The position numbers were made by a program, and so were the translations under genes. Source: an uncultured Bacteroidales bacterium (GTDB taxonomy: Bacteria > Bacteroidota > Bacteroidia > Bacteroidales > UBA932). Taken from it: a stretch of DNA of 9,129 nucleotides. The notes beneath the pieces were generated by a model. It was not told where the DNA came from. It was given only the letters and a program-made list of their open reading frames with translations, and searched no databases. Numbering within the stretch: position 1 is the stretch's first letter; each line of letters opens with the position of its first letter. Shown here piece by piece: positions 1-5,528 of the stretch. The stretch is from the NCBI GenBank assembly GCA_937906795.1, contig CALCUQ010000196.1, forward strand, positions 1 to 9,129, read 5' to 3'.

Positions 1-186
1 GGTGAGAATATCATCAAGTTCTTGACTGACTACCGTATGGAGAAAGCAAAGCAGCTTCTGGATGAAGGAACTTTGAAAATTGTTCAGATTGCAAAGCAAT
101 GCGGATATGATAATCAGTCCTACTTCAATCGCCTCTTTAAGAATGCGTATGGCATGACGCCGAAACAATATAGGGAGAAAAAATAA
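1..186 (+). CDS. C-terminal fragment of AraC-type (YesN-like) response regulator
   Basis: Frame 1 is open from the window edge to a TAA at 184–186 and encodes 61 residues, beginning GENIIKFLTDYRMEKAKQLL. This is the second half of an AraC/XylS double helix-turn-helix domain. The recognisable parts are the YRMEKAKQLL linker helix, the IVQIAKQCGYDNQSYFNRLFK second helix-turn-helix and the closing G-MTPKQYR signature. Family knowledge: regulators of this kind that sit directly before a YesM-like kinase are YesN-type two-component response regulators, with a receiver domain at the N-terminus that would lie outside this window. The stop overlaps the next start by one base (TAATG), so the two genes are translationally coupled. 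Base composition and family point to Firmicutes, unlike the rest of the window. Domain identity is confident; the exact regulon cannot be told. Confidence 0.85.
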   Translation, partial: GENIIKFLTDYRMEKAKQLLDEGTLKIVQIAKQCGYDNQSYFNRLFKNAYGMTPKQYREKK

Positions 187-410
187 TGGCTGATAAAAAG
201 AAACGTGGATCCCACCTGCGCATACGCACAAAGCTGGTCATTTACTTTTCTATTTTACTGGCAATTCCTATCTTAATCCTGGGCTTCTATACTTACCATC
301 AATCGAAAGAGAATTTCGAGCGACAAAGTATAATTACTATTGAAAATAACCTTTCCGGTATTCTAAACGAGATGGAAGCCCGGTCTGCAAGAGAAGCAAC
401 CTCCAAATAA
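186..410 (+). CDS. Truncated N-terminus of YesM-like sensor histidine kinase
   Basis: The ATG at 186–188 overlaps the stop of the preceding regulator. The product starts with a basic cytoplasmic stretch (MADKKKRGSHLRIRTK). One membrane helix follows at about residues 17–38 (LVIYFSILLAIPILILGFYTY), then the beginning of an extracellular sensor region (HQSKENFERQSIITIENNLSG). This matches the start of YesM-type (HPK7/LytS-like) kinases, which continue for some 500 more residues with a Cache-like sensor, HAMP, His-kinase and ATPase domains. Here the frame ends at 410 after about 74 codons, and only the first ~60–65 look authentic. The last residues (about ARSAREATSK) are probably read through sequence belonging to the oppositely oriented folK gene. 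The truncation coincides with the apparent sequence junction, so it is likely an assembly artefact and not a natural mutation. Confidence 0.7.
   Translation: MADKKKRGSHLRIRTKLVIYFSILLAIPILILGFYTYHQSKENFERQSIITIENNLSGILNEMEARSAREATSK
360..400. other. Apparent chimeric junction between two unrelated genomes
   Basis: Left of this point the plus strand encodes a Firmicutes-style YesN/YesM pair. Right of it the minus strand encodes a Bacteroidetes-style suf/folK operon. Both flanking genes lose their expected remainder here: the kinase stops after ~60 real residues and folK stops after ~38–45. No insertion sequence, integrase, tRNA or target duplication is visible at the joint. The exact breakpoint cannot be fixed from one sequence; it lies somewhere between about 360 and 400. 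Confidence 0.65.
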
Positions 411-508
411 TCCGGCATAAGAGCATCCATCAACTCCATTGTGGCATCTGACAGATACTGCTCTCTGTTTCCAAGATTACTGCCCAGTAAAATATAAACT
501 CTGTACAT
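380..508 (-). CDS. folK: folK N-terminal fragment (HPPK), cut at the junction
   Basis: The ATG at 508–506 starts MYRVYILLGSNLGNREQYL. This is the diagnostic opening of 6-hydroxymethyl-7,8-dihydropterin pyrophosphokinase, with the first beta strand followed by the LGSNLGNRE motif. HPPK transfers pyrophosphate from ATP to the pterin alcohol in folate synthesis; the full enzyme is usually ~130–170 residues. Only ~38–45 residues are plausible here. The later hallmarks are absent: the ETEPWG-like segment, the R-RW-R catalytic region and the D-DiL magnesium motif. The frame stays open to 299, but the downstream residues read into foreign sequence. The gene begins 3 nt after the sufT stop, so it is the last visible member of the sufS-sufE-sufT-folK transcription unit. 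The left boundary given here is approximate. The identification rests on the N-terminal motif alone. Confidence 0.7.
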
Positions 509-511
509 AGC

Positions 512-829
512 CTACAACAATCCTAATTCCAACATTGCAGCCTCACTCATTCTGCTTTTATCCCACTCTGGCTCAAAAACCAGCTCCAATGCAGCATCCG
601 TTACACCAGGAACATCTTTTACAGCCTCTATAACATCCTCCACCAGCTGATCTGCCATAGGACAGTTTGGAGCGGTAAGAGTCATTGTTATAAAAACTTT
701 ATGGTCATCATCTATTTTAAGGTCATAAATAAGGCCCAAATCATAAATATTTACAGATATTTCCGGGTCATATACTTGTCTTAAAGCTCTAACCACATCT
801 CTTAAAACACTCTCTTTATTCATGCTCAT
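512..829 (-). CDS. sufT: SufT-like DUF59/MIP18 Fe-S cluster assembly factor
   Basis: This is a small one-domain DUF59 (MIP18/PaaD-like) protein. Counting from the ATG at 829–827 (105 aa), the family motifs are DPEISVNIYDLGLIYDL (residues 21–37), TAPNCP with the conserved cysteine at 56, and the C-terminal FEPEWDKSRMSEAAMLELGLL. Stand-alone proteins of this type (B. subtilis YitW/SufT) help mature Fe-S proteins downstream of the SUF scaffold; the exact step is less well defined than for SufS or SufE. The frame extends upstream to a TTG at 844, but two ATGs follow closely (829 and 823). An ATG start is more credible because the extra residues are not conserved and the TTG sits only 3 nt after the sufE stop. 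The context, immediately after sufS and sufE, supports the role. Family assignment is strong; the start choice is moderate. Confidence 0.87.
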   Translation of the reverse strand: MSMNKESVLRDVVRALRQVYDPEISVNIYDLGLIYDLKIDDDHKVFITMTLTAPNCPMADQLVEDVIEAVKDVPGVTDAALELVFEPEWDKSRMSEAAMLELGLL

Positions 830-847
830 TTTATTTATGTCCAAATA

Positions 848-1261
848 CTATCCTTTATACGCCATTGCGTAAATCTTAATCTGTTTAATCATTGAAACCA
901 GGCCATTTGCCCTTGTTGGCGAAAGATTTTCCTGAAGTCCTATCTTACCAATAAACGACAATTCATTATCAAGAATATCTGCAGGAGTCTGGCCATTGTA
1001 CACCCTTATGAGTAAAGATATTATCCCTTTTGTTATAATGGCATCACTGTCTGCTGCAAAATAAAGTTTCCCATCTTCTATTTTACAGCTGAGCCATACT
1101 CTGCTCTGACACCCTTTAATAAGATTAGCCTCTACCTTCTCACTCTCCTGTATGGTTGGAACACTTTTGCCCAATTCTATTATATATTCATATTTGTCCA
1201 TCCAGTCATCAAAGATGGCAAATTCTTCTATTATCTGATTTTCAATCTCTTTAATTGTCAT
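848..1261 (-). CDS. sufE: SufE sulfur-acceptor protein for SufS
   Basis: This is a 137-residue SufE-family protein, the usual length. Cys51 in the motif IKGCQSRVW is the acceptor cysteine that takes persulfide sulfur from SufS. The surrounding EKVEANLIKGCQSRVWL and the later LSPTRANGL segment (about residues 113–121) are typical of the fold. SufE stimulates the desulfurase and hands sulfur on to the SufBCD scaffold in the cytoplasm. The ATG at 1261–1259 lies 16 nt after the sufS stop, and the gene ends just ahead of sufT, so the three genes are almost certainly one transcript. The scaffold genes sufBCD are not in the window. In Bacteroidetes they often sit elsewhere or upstream, so nothing can be said about their presence. 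There is no sign of damage. Confidence 0.95.
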   Translation of the reverse strand: MTIKEIENQIIEEFAIFDDWMDKYEYIIELGKSVPTIQESEKVEANLIKGCQSRVWLSCKIEDGKLYFAADSDAIITKGIISLLIRVYNGQTPADILDNELSFIGKIGLQENLSPTRANGLVSMIKQIKIYAMAYKG

Positions 1262-1277
1262 AATCTATATCTTCTAT

Positions 1278-2507
1278 TTATCTTAACATATTTGCTGCCC
1301 TGGTAAGACACTTAATGAAATACTGTGCCTCCTGCAAGGTGTTATATGGCAGAAAAGATGCTCTTACCATACTTGTAACGCCAAATCTCTGCATAAGCGG
1401 CTCGCAACACATAAATCCGGTACGCACTGCAATACCCATTTTATCGAGCAATTGTGCCAAATCAGAAGGAAAACATCCCTCTATATTAAATGAAAACAGA
1501 GGAATCTTATTGTCTGCCGTTCCATACAATGTACATCCTTCTATCTCATTTAGAGCTGTAGTCATATATTCAATGATTCTCTCCTCTTCCTCTCTTACAG
1601 CCTGTCCAATCTCACCCTCTTTAAGCCATTTGGCAAAATCAAGTGCCGGCTTTAATGAAGCTTGTCCAACAAAGTGAGGGGTACCAGCTTCGAATTTAAG
1701 TGGAAGCGGAGCATAAGTTGTTTTTGCAAATGTTACAGTATCAACCATATCCCCTCCTCCCATATATGGAGGCATTGCATCCAACAGTTCTCTCTTGCCA
1801 TAAAGGATACCGGTTCCGGTTGCAGCATAAATCTTATGCCCTGAGAAAACATAAAAATCGCAATCCATATCTTGCACATCCACATCTGCATGCACAATTC
1901 CCTGAGCTCCATCAACCAACACAGGAATATTGTATTTATGTGCTTTTTGTATAATCTCCTTAACCGGATTGATTAGTCCAAGAACATTAGAAATATGCTC
2001 AACTGCTACAATCCTAACTTTATCATCAAGCAATTTTTCATACTCCTGCAAATCCAACTGCCCATTATCCTTTACAGGAATCACCTTTAACTGAGCGCCA
2101 GCCATCTGACATGCCAACTGCCAAGGAACAATATTGGAATGATGAGAATCACCAGATACAATAACAGAATCACCCTGTTTGAGAAATCTTCTGCAAAAAC
2201 TGCTTGCTACAAGATTTATTGAAGCTGTTGTTCCACTTGTAAAAATCACACACTCCTTACTGGGCGCATTTATGAATTCTCTCACCCTCTCTCTTGCCCC
2301 CTCGTACAACACTGTTGCATCATCACTCAATTTATGCATGGCCCTGTGCACATTTGCATTTGTCCCGCCATACATCTTCTCCAGCAAATCCAGCACCGCC
2401 TGCGGCTTCTGAGAAGTAGCAGCATTATCCAAATAAACCAGACTTTTGCCATACACTTGCTGGCTTAACGCAGGGAAATTTTCTCTTATTTGTTCTATAC
2501 AACCCAT
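1278..2507 (-). CDS. sufS: SufS cysteine desulfurase
   Basis: This is a 409-residue class V aminotransferase-fold, PLP-dependent cysteine desulfurase of the group II (SufS/CsdA) type, at full length. Visible landmarks are YLDNAATSQKP (25–35), the HH pair at 122–123 that stacks on the cofactor, VDGAQ with Asp199 and Gln202 contacting PLP, and SGHK at 222–225 with Lys225 as the Schiff-base lysine. FEAGTPH follows at 272–278. The active-site loop reads RTGFMCCEPLM, and Cys367 is in the catalytic position. The enzyme converts cysteine to alanine and forms a persulfide that passes to SufE. The loop has FM where many SufS proteins have HH, and two adjacent cysteines (367, 368). The gene heads the leftward operon and diverges from ruvA across 86 nt. 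Its start MGCIEQIRENFPAL matches the family N-terminus. Confidence 0.96.
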   Translation of the reverse strand: MGCIEQIRENFPALSQQVYGKSLVYLDNAATSQKPQAVLDLLEKMYGGTNANVHRAMHKLSDDATVLYEGARERVREFINAPSKECVIFTSGTTASINLVASSFCRRFLKQGDSVIVSGDSHHSNIVPWQLACQMAGAQLKVIPVKDNGQLDLQEYEKLLDDKVRIVAVEHISNVLGLINPVKEIIQKAHKYNIPVLVDGAQGIVHADVDVQDMDCDFYVFSGHKIYAATGTGILYGKRELLDAMPPYMGGGDMVDTVTFAKTTYAPLPLKFEAGTPHFVGQASLKPALDFAKWLKEGEIGQAVREEEERIIEYMTTALNEIEGCTLYGTADNKIPLFSFNIEGCFPSDLAQLLDKMGIAVRTGFMCCEPLMQRFGVTSMVRASFLPYNTLQEAQYFIKCLTRAANMLR

Positions 2508-2526
2508 AATAACCCAATTAACGACA

Positions 2527-2534
2527 CAAAAATA
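2527..2534 (-). promoter_or_regulatory. Candidate -7 element for the sufS operon
   Basis: The minus strand reads TATTTTTG, matching the Bacteroidetes TAnnTTTG -7 consensus, 20 nt before the sufS ATG. No clear TTG-type -33 element is found at the usual spacing, and the region is so AT-rich that chance matches are likely. It would give a very short leader. Confidence 0.35.
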
Positions 2535-2556
2535 TAAACTTAAAACATAAAATTGA

Positions 2557-2564
2557 TAAATTTG
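2557..2564 (+). promoter_or_regulatory. Candidate -7 element for ruvA
   Basis: The plus strand reads TAAATTTG, a full match to TAnnTTTG, 29 nt before the ruvA ATG. This implies a leader of roughly 20–25 nt. A -33 TTTG is not evident. With the candidate at 2527–2534 on the other strand, it would make this 86-nt gap a divergent promoter region. Confidence 0.4.
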
Positions 2565-2593
2565 TGAAATATTACACTAGTTTTTAATAGAAT

Positions 2594-3187
2594 ATGTACG
2601 ATTATATAAAGGGAGAACTTGTTGAAACATCCCCAACAGAAGCAGTTATTGAAAATAATGGCATAGGATACAAATTGCAGATATCACTCCAGACCTTTGC
2701 AGATATCCAAAACCTTAAAGAAACAAAACTATACATATACCACCACGTTAGAGAAGATGTAGAATTATTCTACGGATTTTCATCTAAAGAAGAACGCGGC
2801 GTATTTACCATGCTTATAGACGTTAACGGCATTGGGCCAAATACAGCCAGAATGATGCTATCATCCCTTAATAGCCAGGAAATCAAAACAGCAATTCTAC
2901 AAGGAGATGTAAACAAAATAAAATCCATTAAAGGAATTGGAATCAAAACCGCCCAAAGAGTTATAATTGATTTGAAGGATAAGATTGGAAAAGTAGAAAA
3001 CAGTGACACAGCAGCAGAGCTGTTTGTACAACCTGCAGTATCTCCTATTGCATCAGAAGCCCTTTCTGCCCTTGTTCTACTTGGATTCAATAAATCTTCT
3101 GCCGACAAAGTGGTAAAAGCAATCCTTAAAGAGGAACCAGCCTGTACACTGGAAAATCTTATTAAATTGTCTCTAAAAAGATTATAA
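2594..3187 (+). CDS. ruvA: RuvA, Holliday junction branch-migration subunit
   Basis: This is a 197-residue protein of the usual length for RuvA. Domain I is an OB fold from MYDYIKGELVE to about residue 62. It contains VREDVELFYGF, in which Glu54–Asp55 are the acidic pin that helps separate strands at the junction. Two helix-hairpin-helix motifs follow: DVNGIGPNTARMML (76–89) and SIKGIGIKTAQRVI (111–124). After a flexible linker, domain III (about 152–197, ASEALSALVLLGF) is the part known to contact the RuvB motor. RuvA tetramers bind four-way junctions and load RuvB for branch migration in recombinational repair. No ruvB or ruvC lies nearby, and ruvA genes are often separate from ruvC in Bacteroidetes. 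The ATG at 2594 matches the family N-terminus exactly. Confidence 0.96.
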   Translation: MYDYIKGELVETSPTEAVIENNGIGYKLQISLQTFADIQNLKETKLYIYHHVREDVELFYGFSSKEERGVFTMLIDVNGIGPNTARMMLSSLNSQEIKTAILQGDVNKIKSIKGIGIKTAQRVIIDLKDKIGKVENSDTAAELFVQPAVSPIASEALSALVLLGFNKSSADKVVKAILKEEPACTLENLIKLSLKRL

Positions 3188-3203
3188 GTTTAAATTATTT
3201 TAA

Positions 3204-3211
3204 TACTTTTG
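3204..3211 (+). promoter_or_regulatory. Candidate -7 element for gcvH
   Basis: TACTTTTG is a full match to TAnnTTTG. It lies in the 50-nt gap between ruvA and gcvH, 26 nt before the gcvH ATG. It suggests that gcvH has its own promoter in addition to any read-through from ruvA. There is no recognisable -33 element. Confidence 0.45.
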
Positions 3212-3237
3212 TAAAAAACATTAAAAACACAAATACC

Positions 3238-3615
3238 ATGAATTTTCCATCAAATTTAAAGTACTCTAGCGACCACGAGTGGGTTAAAGTAGAGGGTAAT
3301 ATTGCAACTATCGGTATTACAGATTTCGCTCAAAGTGAGCTTGGTGATATTGTTTTTGTTGACATCACAACTTTAGACGAAGAACTTGCAGCAGGTGAGG
3401 TTTTTGGTTCTATTGAAGCAGTAAAAACAGTAGCAGACGGCCTAATGCCAGTTTCTGGTAAAGTTATTGAGGTTAATGAGAATCTTGAGGGTGCTCCTGA
3501 GTCTGTAAACTCTGATCCATATGGTGAGGGTTGGATGATTAAAGTAGAAATGAGCAACCCAGCTGAGCTTGACGATCTAATGGATGCAGACGCATACCAA
3601 GCAAGCTGCAAATAA
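3238..3615 (+). CDS. gcvH: Glycine cleavage system H protein (lipoyl carrier)
   Basis: This is a 125-residue H protein, the usual size. It opens with the characteristic NLKYSSDHEWVKVEGNIATIGITDFAQSELGDIVFVD. Lys63 in GSIEAVKTVADGLMPVSG is the residue that carries the lipoyl arm. NSDPYGEGWMIKVE (about 91–104) is the conserved C-terminal signature. H protein shuttles the aminomethyl group between the P, T and L proteins during glycine breakdown to CO2, ammonia and methylene-THF. The genes for P, T and L are absent from the window; scattered gcv genes are common in this phylum. Its codons are noticeably less AT-rich than its neighbours' (many GGT, GAG, GCA), as expected for a well-expressed gene. 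A strong terminator follows. Placement next to ruvA looks incidental. Confidence 0.97.
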   Translation: MNFPSNLKYSSDHEWVKVEGNIATIGITDFAQSELGDIVFVDITTLDEELAAGEVFGSIEAVKTVADGLMPVSGKVIEVNENLEGAPESVNSDPYGEGWMIKVEMSNPAELDDLMDADAYQASCK

Positions 3616-3656
3616 TTAACAGAAAAAAACAATTAGTTATATATTGATTGTAGGGG

Positions 3657-3689
3657 CCGGGTCAAAAGTAATTTTGATCCGGTTTTCTT
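3657..3689 (+). terminator. Rho-independent terminator after gcvH
   Basis: An 11-bp stem (CCGGGTCAAAA, 3657–3667, against TTTTGATCCGG, 3672–3682, with one G·U pair) closes a 4-nt GTAA loop and is followed directly by TTTTCTT. It lies about 40 nt after the gcvH stop and gives that transcript a clean end. The T-tract is on the plus-strand side only. Confidence 0.88.
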
Positions 3690-3739
3690 ATACATACCAT
3701 TTTTAAATACAGATTTGTTCCCACTTCAGAAACAGATTT

Positions 3740-3797
3740 ATTGCCGGAACAGTTCCCCTAACACAACCTCTAACACAACAATACAGGAACAGGCAAT
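3740..3797. repeat. Interrupted inverted repeat (possible hairpin)
   Basis: ATTGCC (3740–3745) can pair with GGCAAT (3792–3797), and further in GTTCC (3752–3756) can pair with GGAAC (3786–3790). The stem carries a 6-nt bulge on one side and a 1-nt bulge on the other, and encloses a long A/C-rich loop. The GTTCC arm can instead form the local palindrome GGAACAGTTCC. The structure is weak taken alone and gains interest only with its neighbours. Confidence 0.3.
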
Positions 3798-3838
3798 GTA
3801 TGAAAGAAATCCCTAGGGGGGCAGGCAATCATTGCAGA

Positions 3839-3922
3839 TGAGCCATAAAATTTCCGTGTGTTTGAACTAATGCTTCATGGTAAATAATCTGGGGGATTTG
3901 TGAATAAGCAAATTATGGCTCA
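3839..3922. repeat. Inverted repeat enclosing ~64 nt
   Basis: TGAGCCATAA (3839–3848) and TTATGGCTCA (3913–3922) are perfect 10-bp inverse complements. Three further base pairs are possible if two A residues bulge out. The enclosed segment contains CTGGGGGATTT and no obvious gene. It could be the base stem of a small RNA. It is the middle one of three pairings in this spacer. Confidence 0.45.
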
Positions 3923-3953
3923 AATAAAAACTGCAAGAATTATTGCTGTGCGA

Positions 3954-4043
3954 CAAAGAAATCTATAAAAAGTCTTGGTCCACGCAGACGTGGGGGACCG
4001 GTTTGCAATGCAAACTGGTGGTTCTTTTTATAGATTTACTTTG
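3954..4043. ncRNA. Branched palindromic element; candidate structured RNA
   Basis: The outer arms AAATCTATAAAAAG (3959–3972) and CTTTTTATAGATTT (4024–4037) are perfect 14-bp complements. They extend by CAAAG (3954–3958) / CTTTG (4039–4043) past a single bulged base. Inside sit two GC-rich hairpins. One is CCACG/CGTGG (3980–3984/3989–3993) with a CAGA loop. The other is ACCGGTTTGC/GCAAACTGGT (3997–4006/4010–4019) with an AAT loop and one G·U pair. Together they form a three-way junction of ~90 nt. GGT at 3977–3979 could compete for the ACC at 3997–3999, allowing two alternative folds. The element ends ~97 nt before the start of the secreted-protein gene, so it could be a leader element, a small RNA, a bidirectional terminator or a repeat. 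Family unknown; strand undetermined. Confidence 0.5.
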
Positions 4044-4140
4044 AGCTATTGACTAATTTAGGAATAAACTTTGCATAAATAGATTGAATAAAAGAAAATT
4101 ATAGTTAAACTTGCGTAATAATCAAGAAAAAAAGACCAAA

Positions 4141-5409
4141 ATGAAAATATCAAGAGTTATATTATTAACAATAATGTTTTGCGGAGTTTGCACCCTAACC
4201 CAAGCACAAACAAAATCTGAAACAAAACTCTACAACACAACAAAAACAAAAGGAGACCTAAAAAGTATAAACAAATTCCTTAGCAAATATCCAAACTCAA
4301 TATACGCCAAAGAAATAACCCAACTAAAAGACTCAATCACCTTTTTTGGCCTAAACAAAAACGACGTACTTGAATACATAAATTTTTGCAAAGAGCATCC
4401 GGATTCATACTACTACCAAGCAGCAAACAACAAAATCTCCGAGCTCAATACAAGCAAAATTTCAGACAGCCAGGCTCAAGAAATTACAGCTGATTTTTAT
4501 GGAGAAAACGCCCCTAAAAAAAGCATCATTAAAAGTGTAAAAAATTTTAACAAAGAAAATATTGTAGTTATATGGGAAGATGGCAAAACAACATATAATA
4601 TAGAAGTCATTACACAAACCCCAGAGGGCTGGCAAAAGAGCAATAATCTTACAGAGCACAAATATATTTCTGACAACAACCTAAATTTATTTGAATTTGT
4701 TGAAAATTGTAAAGTAGTGACAATCAACGGAGAACAGTACATTCAATACAGTTATACCAACAGATCACAACAAGTAGACAAACGCTCAAATCTTACAAAC
4801 AACAATGCCGAATATGTCATTAACCTGTATTCCATTAATGACAACTCGGTATATAGCGCTATGTACAGTGGACTTACTAACATCAATTCAGTAAGTAAAC
4901 CATATGATAGTGAAGACTTTATAATATATGGAAAATGTAACGACTCTGCAGCAGGAGGCATATATGCAACCGAACAGATGAAATATCTGTTAAGAGAACT
5001 TTCTAAAAACAACAAACTACAACCATTTGACAAAGAGCAATTTATAGTGCAAGAAACTATTCAATGGTGGTACGATAACAACCCTGTTAATGCAAAACAG
5101 CTAAAGTTTGGAGCAATAAACAAAGACAACCCTATTGCCAAAGCTTTTGATGCCAGCACACAAAAAGAAAAAGTAGGCAATAAACTTGTAAACTTTTTTG
5201 ACATTTACAACACAACTGTAATTGTCGCATACGACAGAGCCGACAAGAGCTATACACTAGTATGGTGCGAACCCGTAGCCGTAAAAAAATCAGACGCACA
5301 ACTGAGTAATCTTTACCAGGACAAACAAAACACTATAGCACTATTCTATTATAAAGGAAATACAGCATACAAGAAAAGAATCAACTTAAACAATAGAACT
5401 ATATACTAA
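4141..5409 (+). CDS. Secreted/periplasmic protein of unknown function
   Basis: The protein has 422 residues from the ATG at 4141. An upstream in-frame TTG at 4111 is less likely because the ATG starts a clean signal peptide: MKIS, then a hydrophobic core to about residue 19 (RVILLTIMFCGVCTL), then TQAQ with probable cleavage after Ala22 or Gln23. No lipobox is present despite Cys14 and Cys17. Two similar helical segments follow, INKFLSKYPNSIYAKEI and YINFCKEHPDSYYYQAA (about residues 43–100), resembling degenerate TPR-like helical repeats. The remainder is Asn/Lys/Tyr-rich and probably beta-rich, with IVVIWEDGKTTYNIEV, EQYIQYSYTN and YTLVWCEPVAV. I recognise no catalytic motif. It stands alone between the structured spacer and the threonine aldolase gene, with a hairpin after it. 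It is probably exported across the inner membrane; its role is unknown. Confidence 0.85.
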   Translation: MKISRVILLTIMFCGVCTLTQAQTKSETKLYNTTKTKGDLKSINKFLSKYPNSIYAKEITQLKDSITFFGLNKNDVLEYINFCKEHPDSYYYQAANNKISELNTSKISDSQAQEITADFYGENAPKKSIIKSVKNFNKENIVVIWEDGKTTYNIEVITQTPEGWQKSNNLTEHKYISDNNLNLFEFVENCKVVTINGEQYIQYSYTNRSQQVDKRSNLTNNNAEYVINLYSINDNSVYSAMYSGLTNINSVSKPYDSEDFIIYGKCNDSAAGGIYATEQMKYLLRELSKNNKLQPFDKEQFIVQETIQWWYDNNPVNAKQLKFGAINKDNPIAKAFDASTQKEKVGNKLVNFFDIYNTTVIVAYDRADKSYTLVWCEPVAVKKSDAQLSNLYQDKQNTIALFYYKGNTAYKKRINLNNRTIY

Positions 5410-5414
5410 AGAAA

Positions 5415-5451
5415 ATACTCAAGTTTAGCACATGCTGCATCCCTTGAGTAT
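5415..5451. repeat. Inverted repeat after the secreted-protein gene
   Basis: ATACTCAAG (5415–5423) and CTTGAGTAT (5443–5451) are perfect 9-bp complements around a 19-nt loop, starting 5 nt after the stop at 5409. There is no T-tract on the plus-strand side, so it is not a classical intrinsic terminator. It might be a weak terminator, an mRNA 3' stabilising hairpin or an operator for the next gene. Confidence 0.4.
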
Positions 5452-5528
5452 ATCTCTATAAGTGTGTGTTTGTAAATTCAAAAATATATAAAAAATATCA
5501 TATTCATACATACTTTATACAAAATTTT

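Larger units (their letters stand above)
3690..4140. other. Gene-free region dense in inverted repeats
   Basis: No credible protein is encoded on either strand in these ~450 nt. The stretch contains short direct repeats: ACAGATTT at 3709 and 3732, and CTAACACAAC at 3758 and 3770 (12-nt period). It also holds small palindromes (GGAACAGTTCC at 3746–3756, CCCTAGGG near 3811, GCAATCATTGC at 3825–3835) and the three larger pairings listed as separate features. GC-rich patches in an AT-rich background suggest structured RNA or an old repeat element. I do not recognise a known riboswitch, tmRNA, RNase P, SRP or 6S RNA signature. Confidence 0.6.

Noticed and set aside
1315..2412. Open frames on the plus strand opposite sufS
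   Set aside because: They mirror the strong sufS coding frame, have no family motifs and lack plausible starts; shadows of the real gene.
2770..3632. Minus-strand open frames opposite ruvA and gcvH
   Set aside because: Low-complexity Ser/Ile-rich translations produced by the antisense of two well-recognised genes.
3800..3841. Possible 13-codon leader peptide (MKEIPRGAGNHCR)
   Set aside because: Too short, no ribosome-binding context, no regulatory codon run and followed by no attenuator for a nearby biosynthetic gene.
3948..3954. GTGCGAC, the usual 5' end of group II introns
   Set aside because: No domain V hairpin, no 3' AY end, no maturase gene and no interrupted gene; a 7-mer match alone is chance.
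3977..3999. CCACG…CGTGG resembling a third parS
   Set aside because: The two halves are split by a 4-nt CAGA loop and the outer bases do not match, so ParB would not recognise it as parS. It is better read as a hairpin stem.
3954..4043. MITE or IS end interpretation of the long inverted repeat
   Set aside because: No flanking direct target duplication and no transposase; single copy in the window. Kept open only as an alternative for the structured element.
5466..5528. GTG start extending threonine aldolase by 21 residues
   Set aside because: The extension is AT-rich promoter-like sequence, and family homology begins right after the ATG at 5529.
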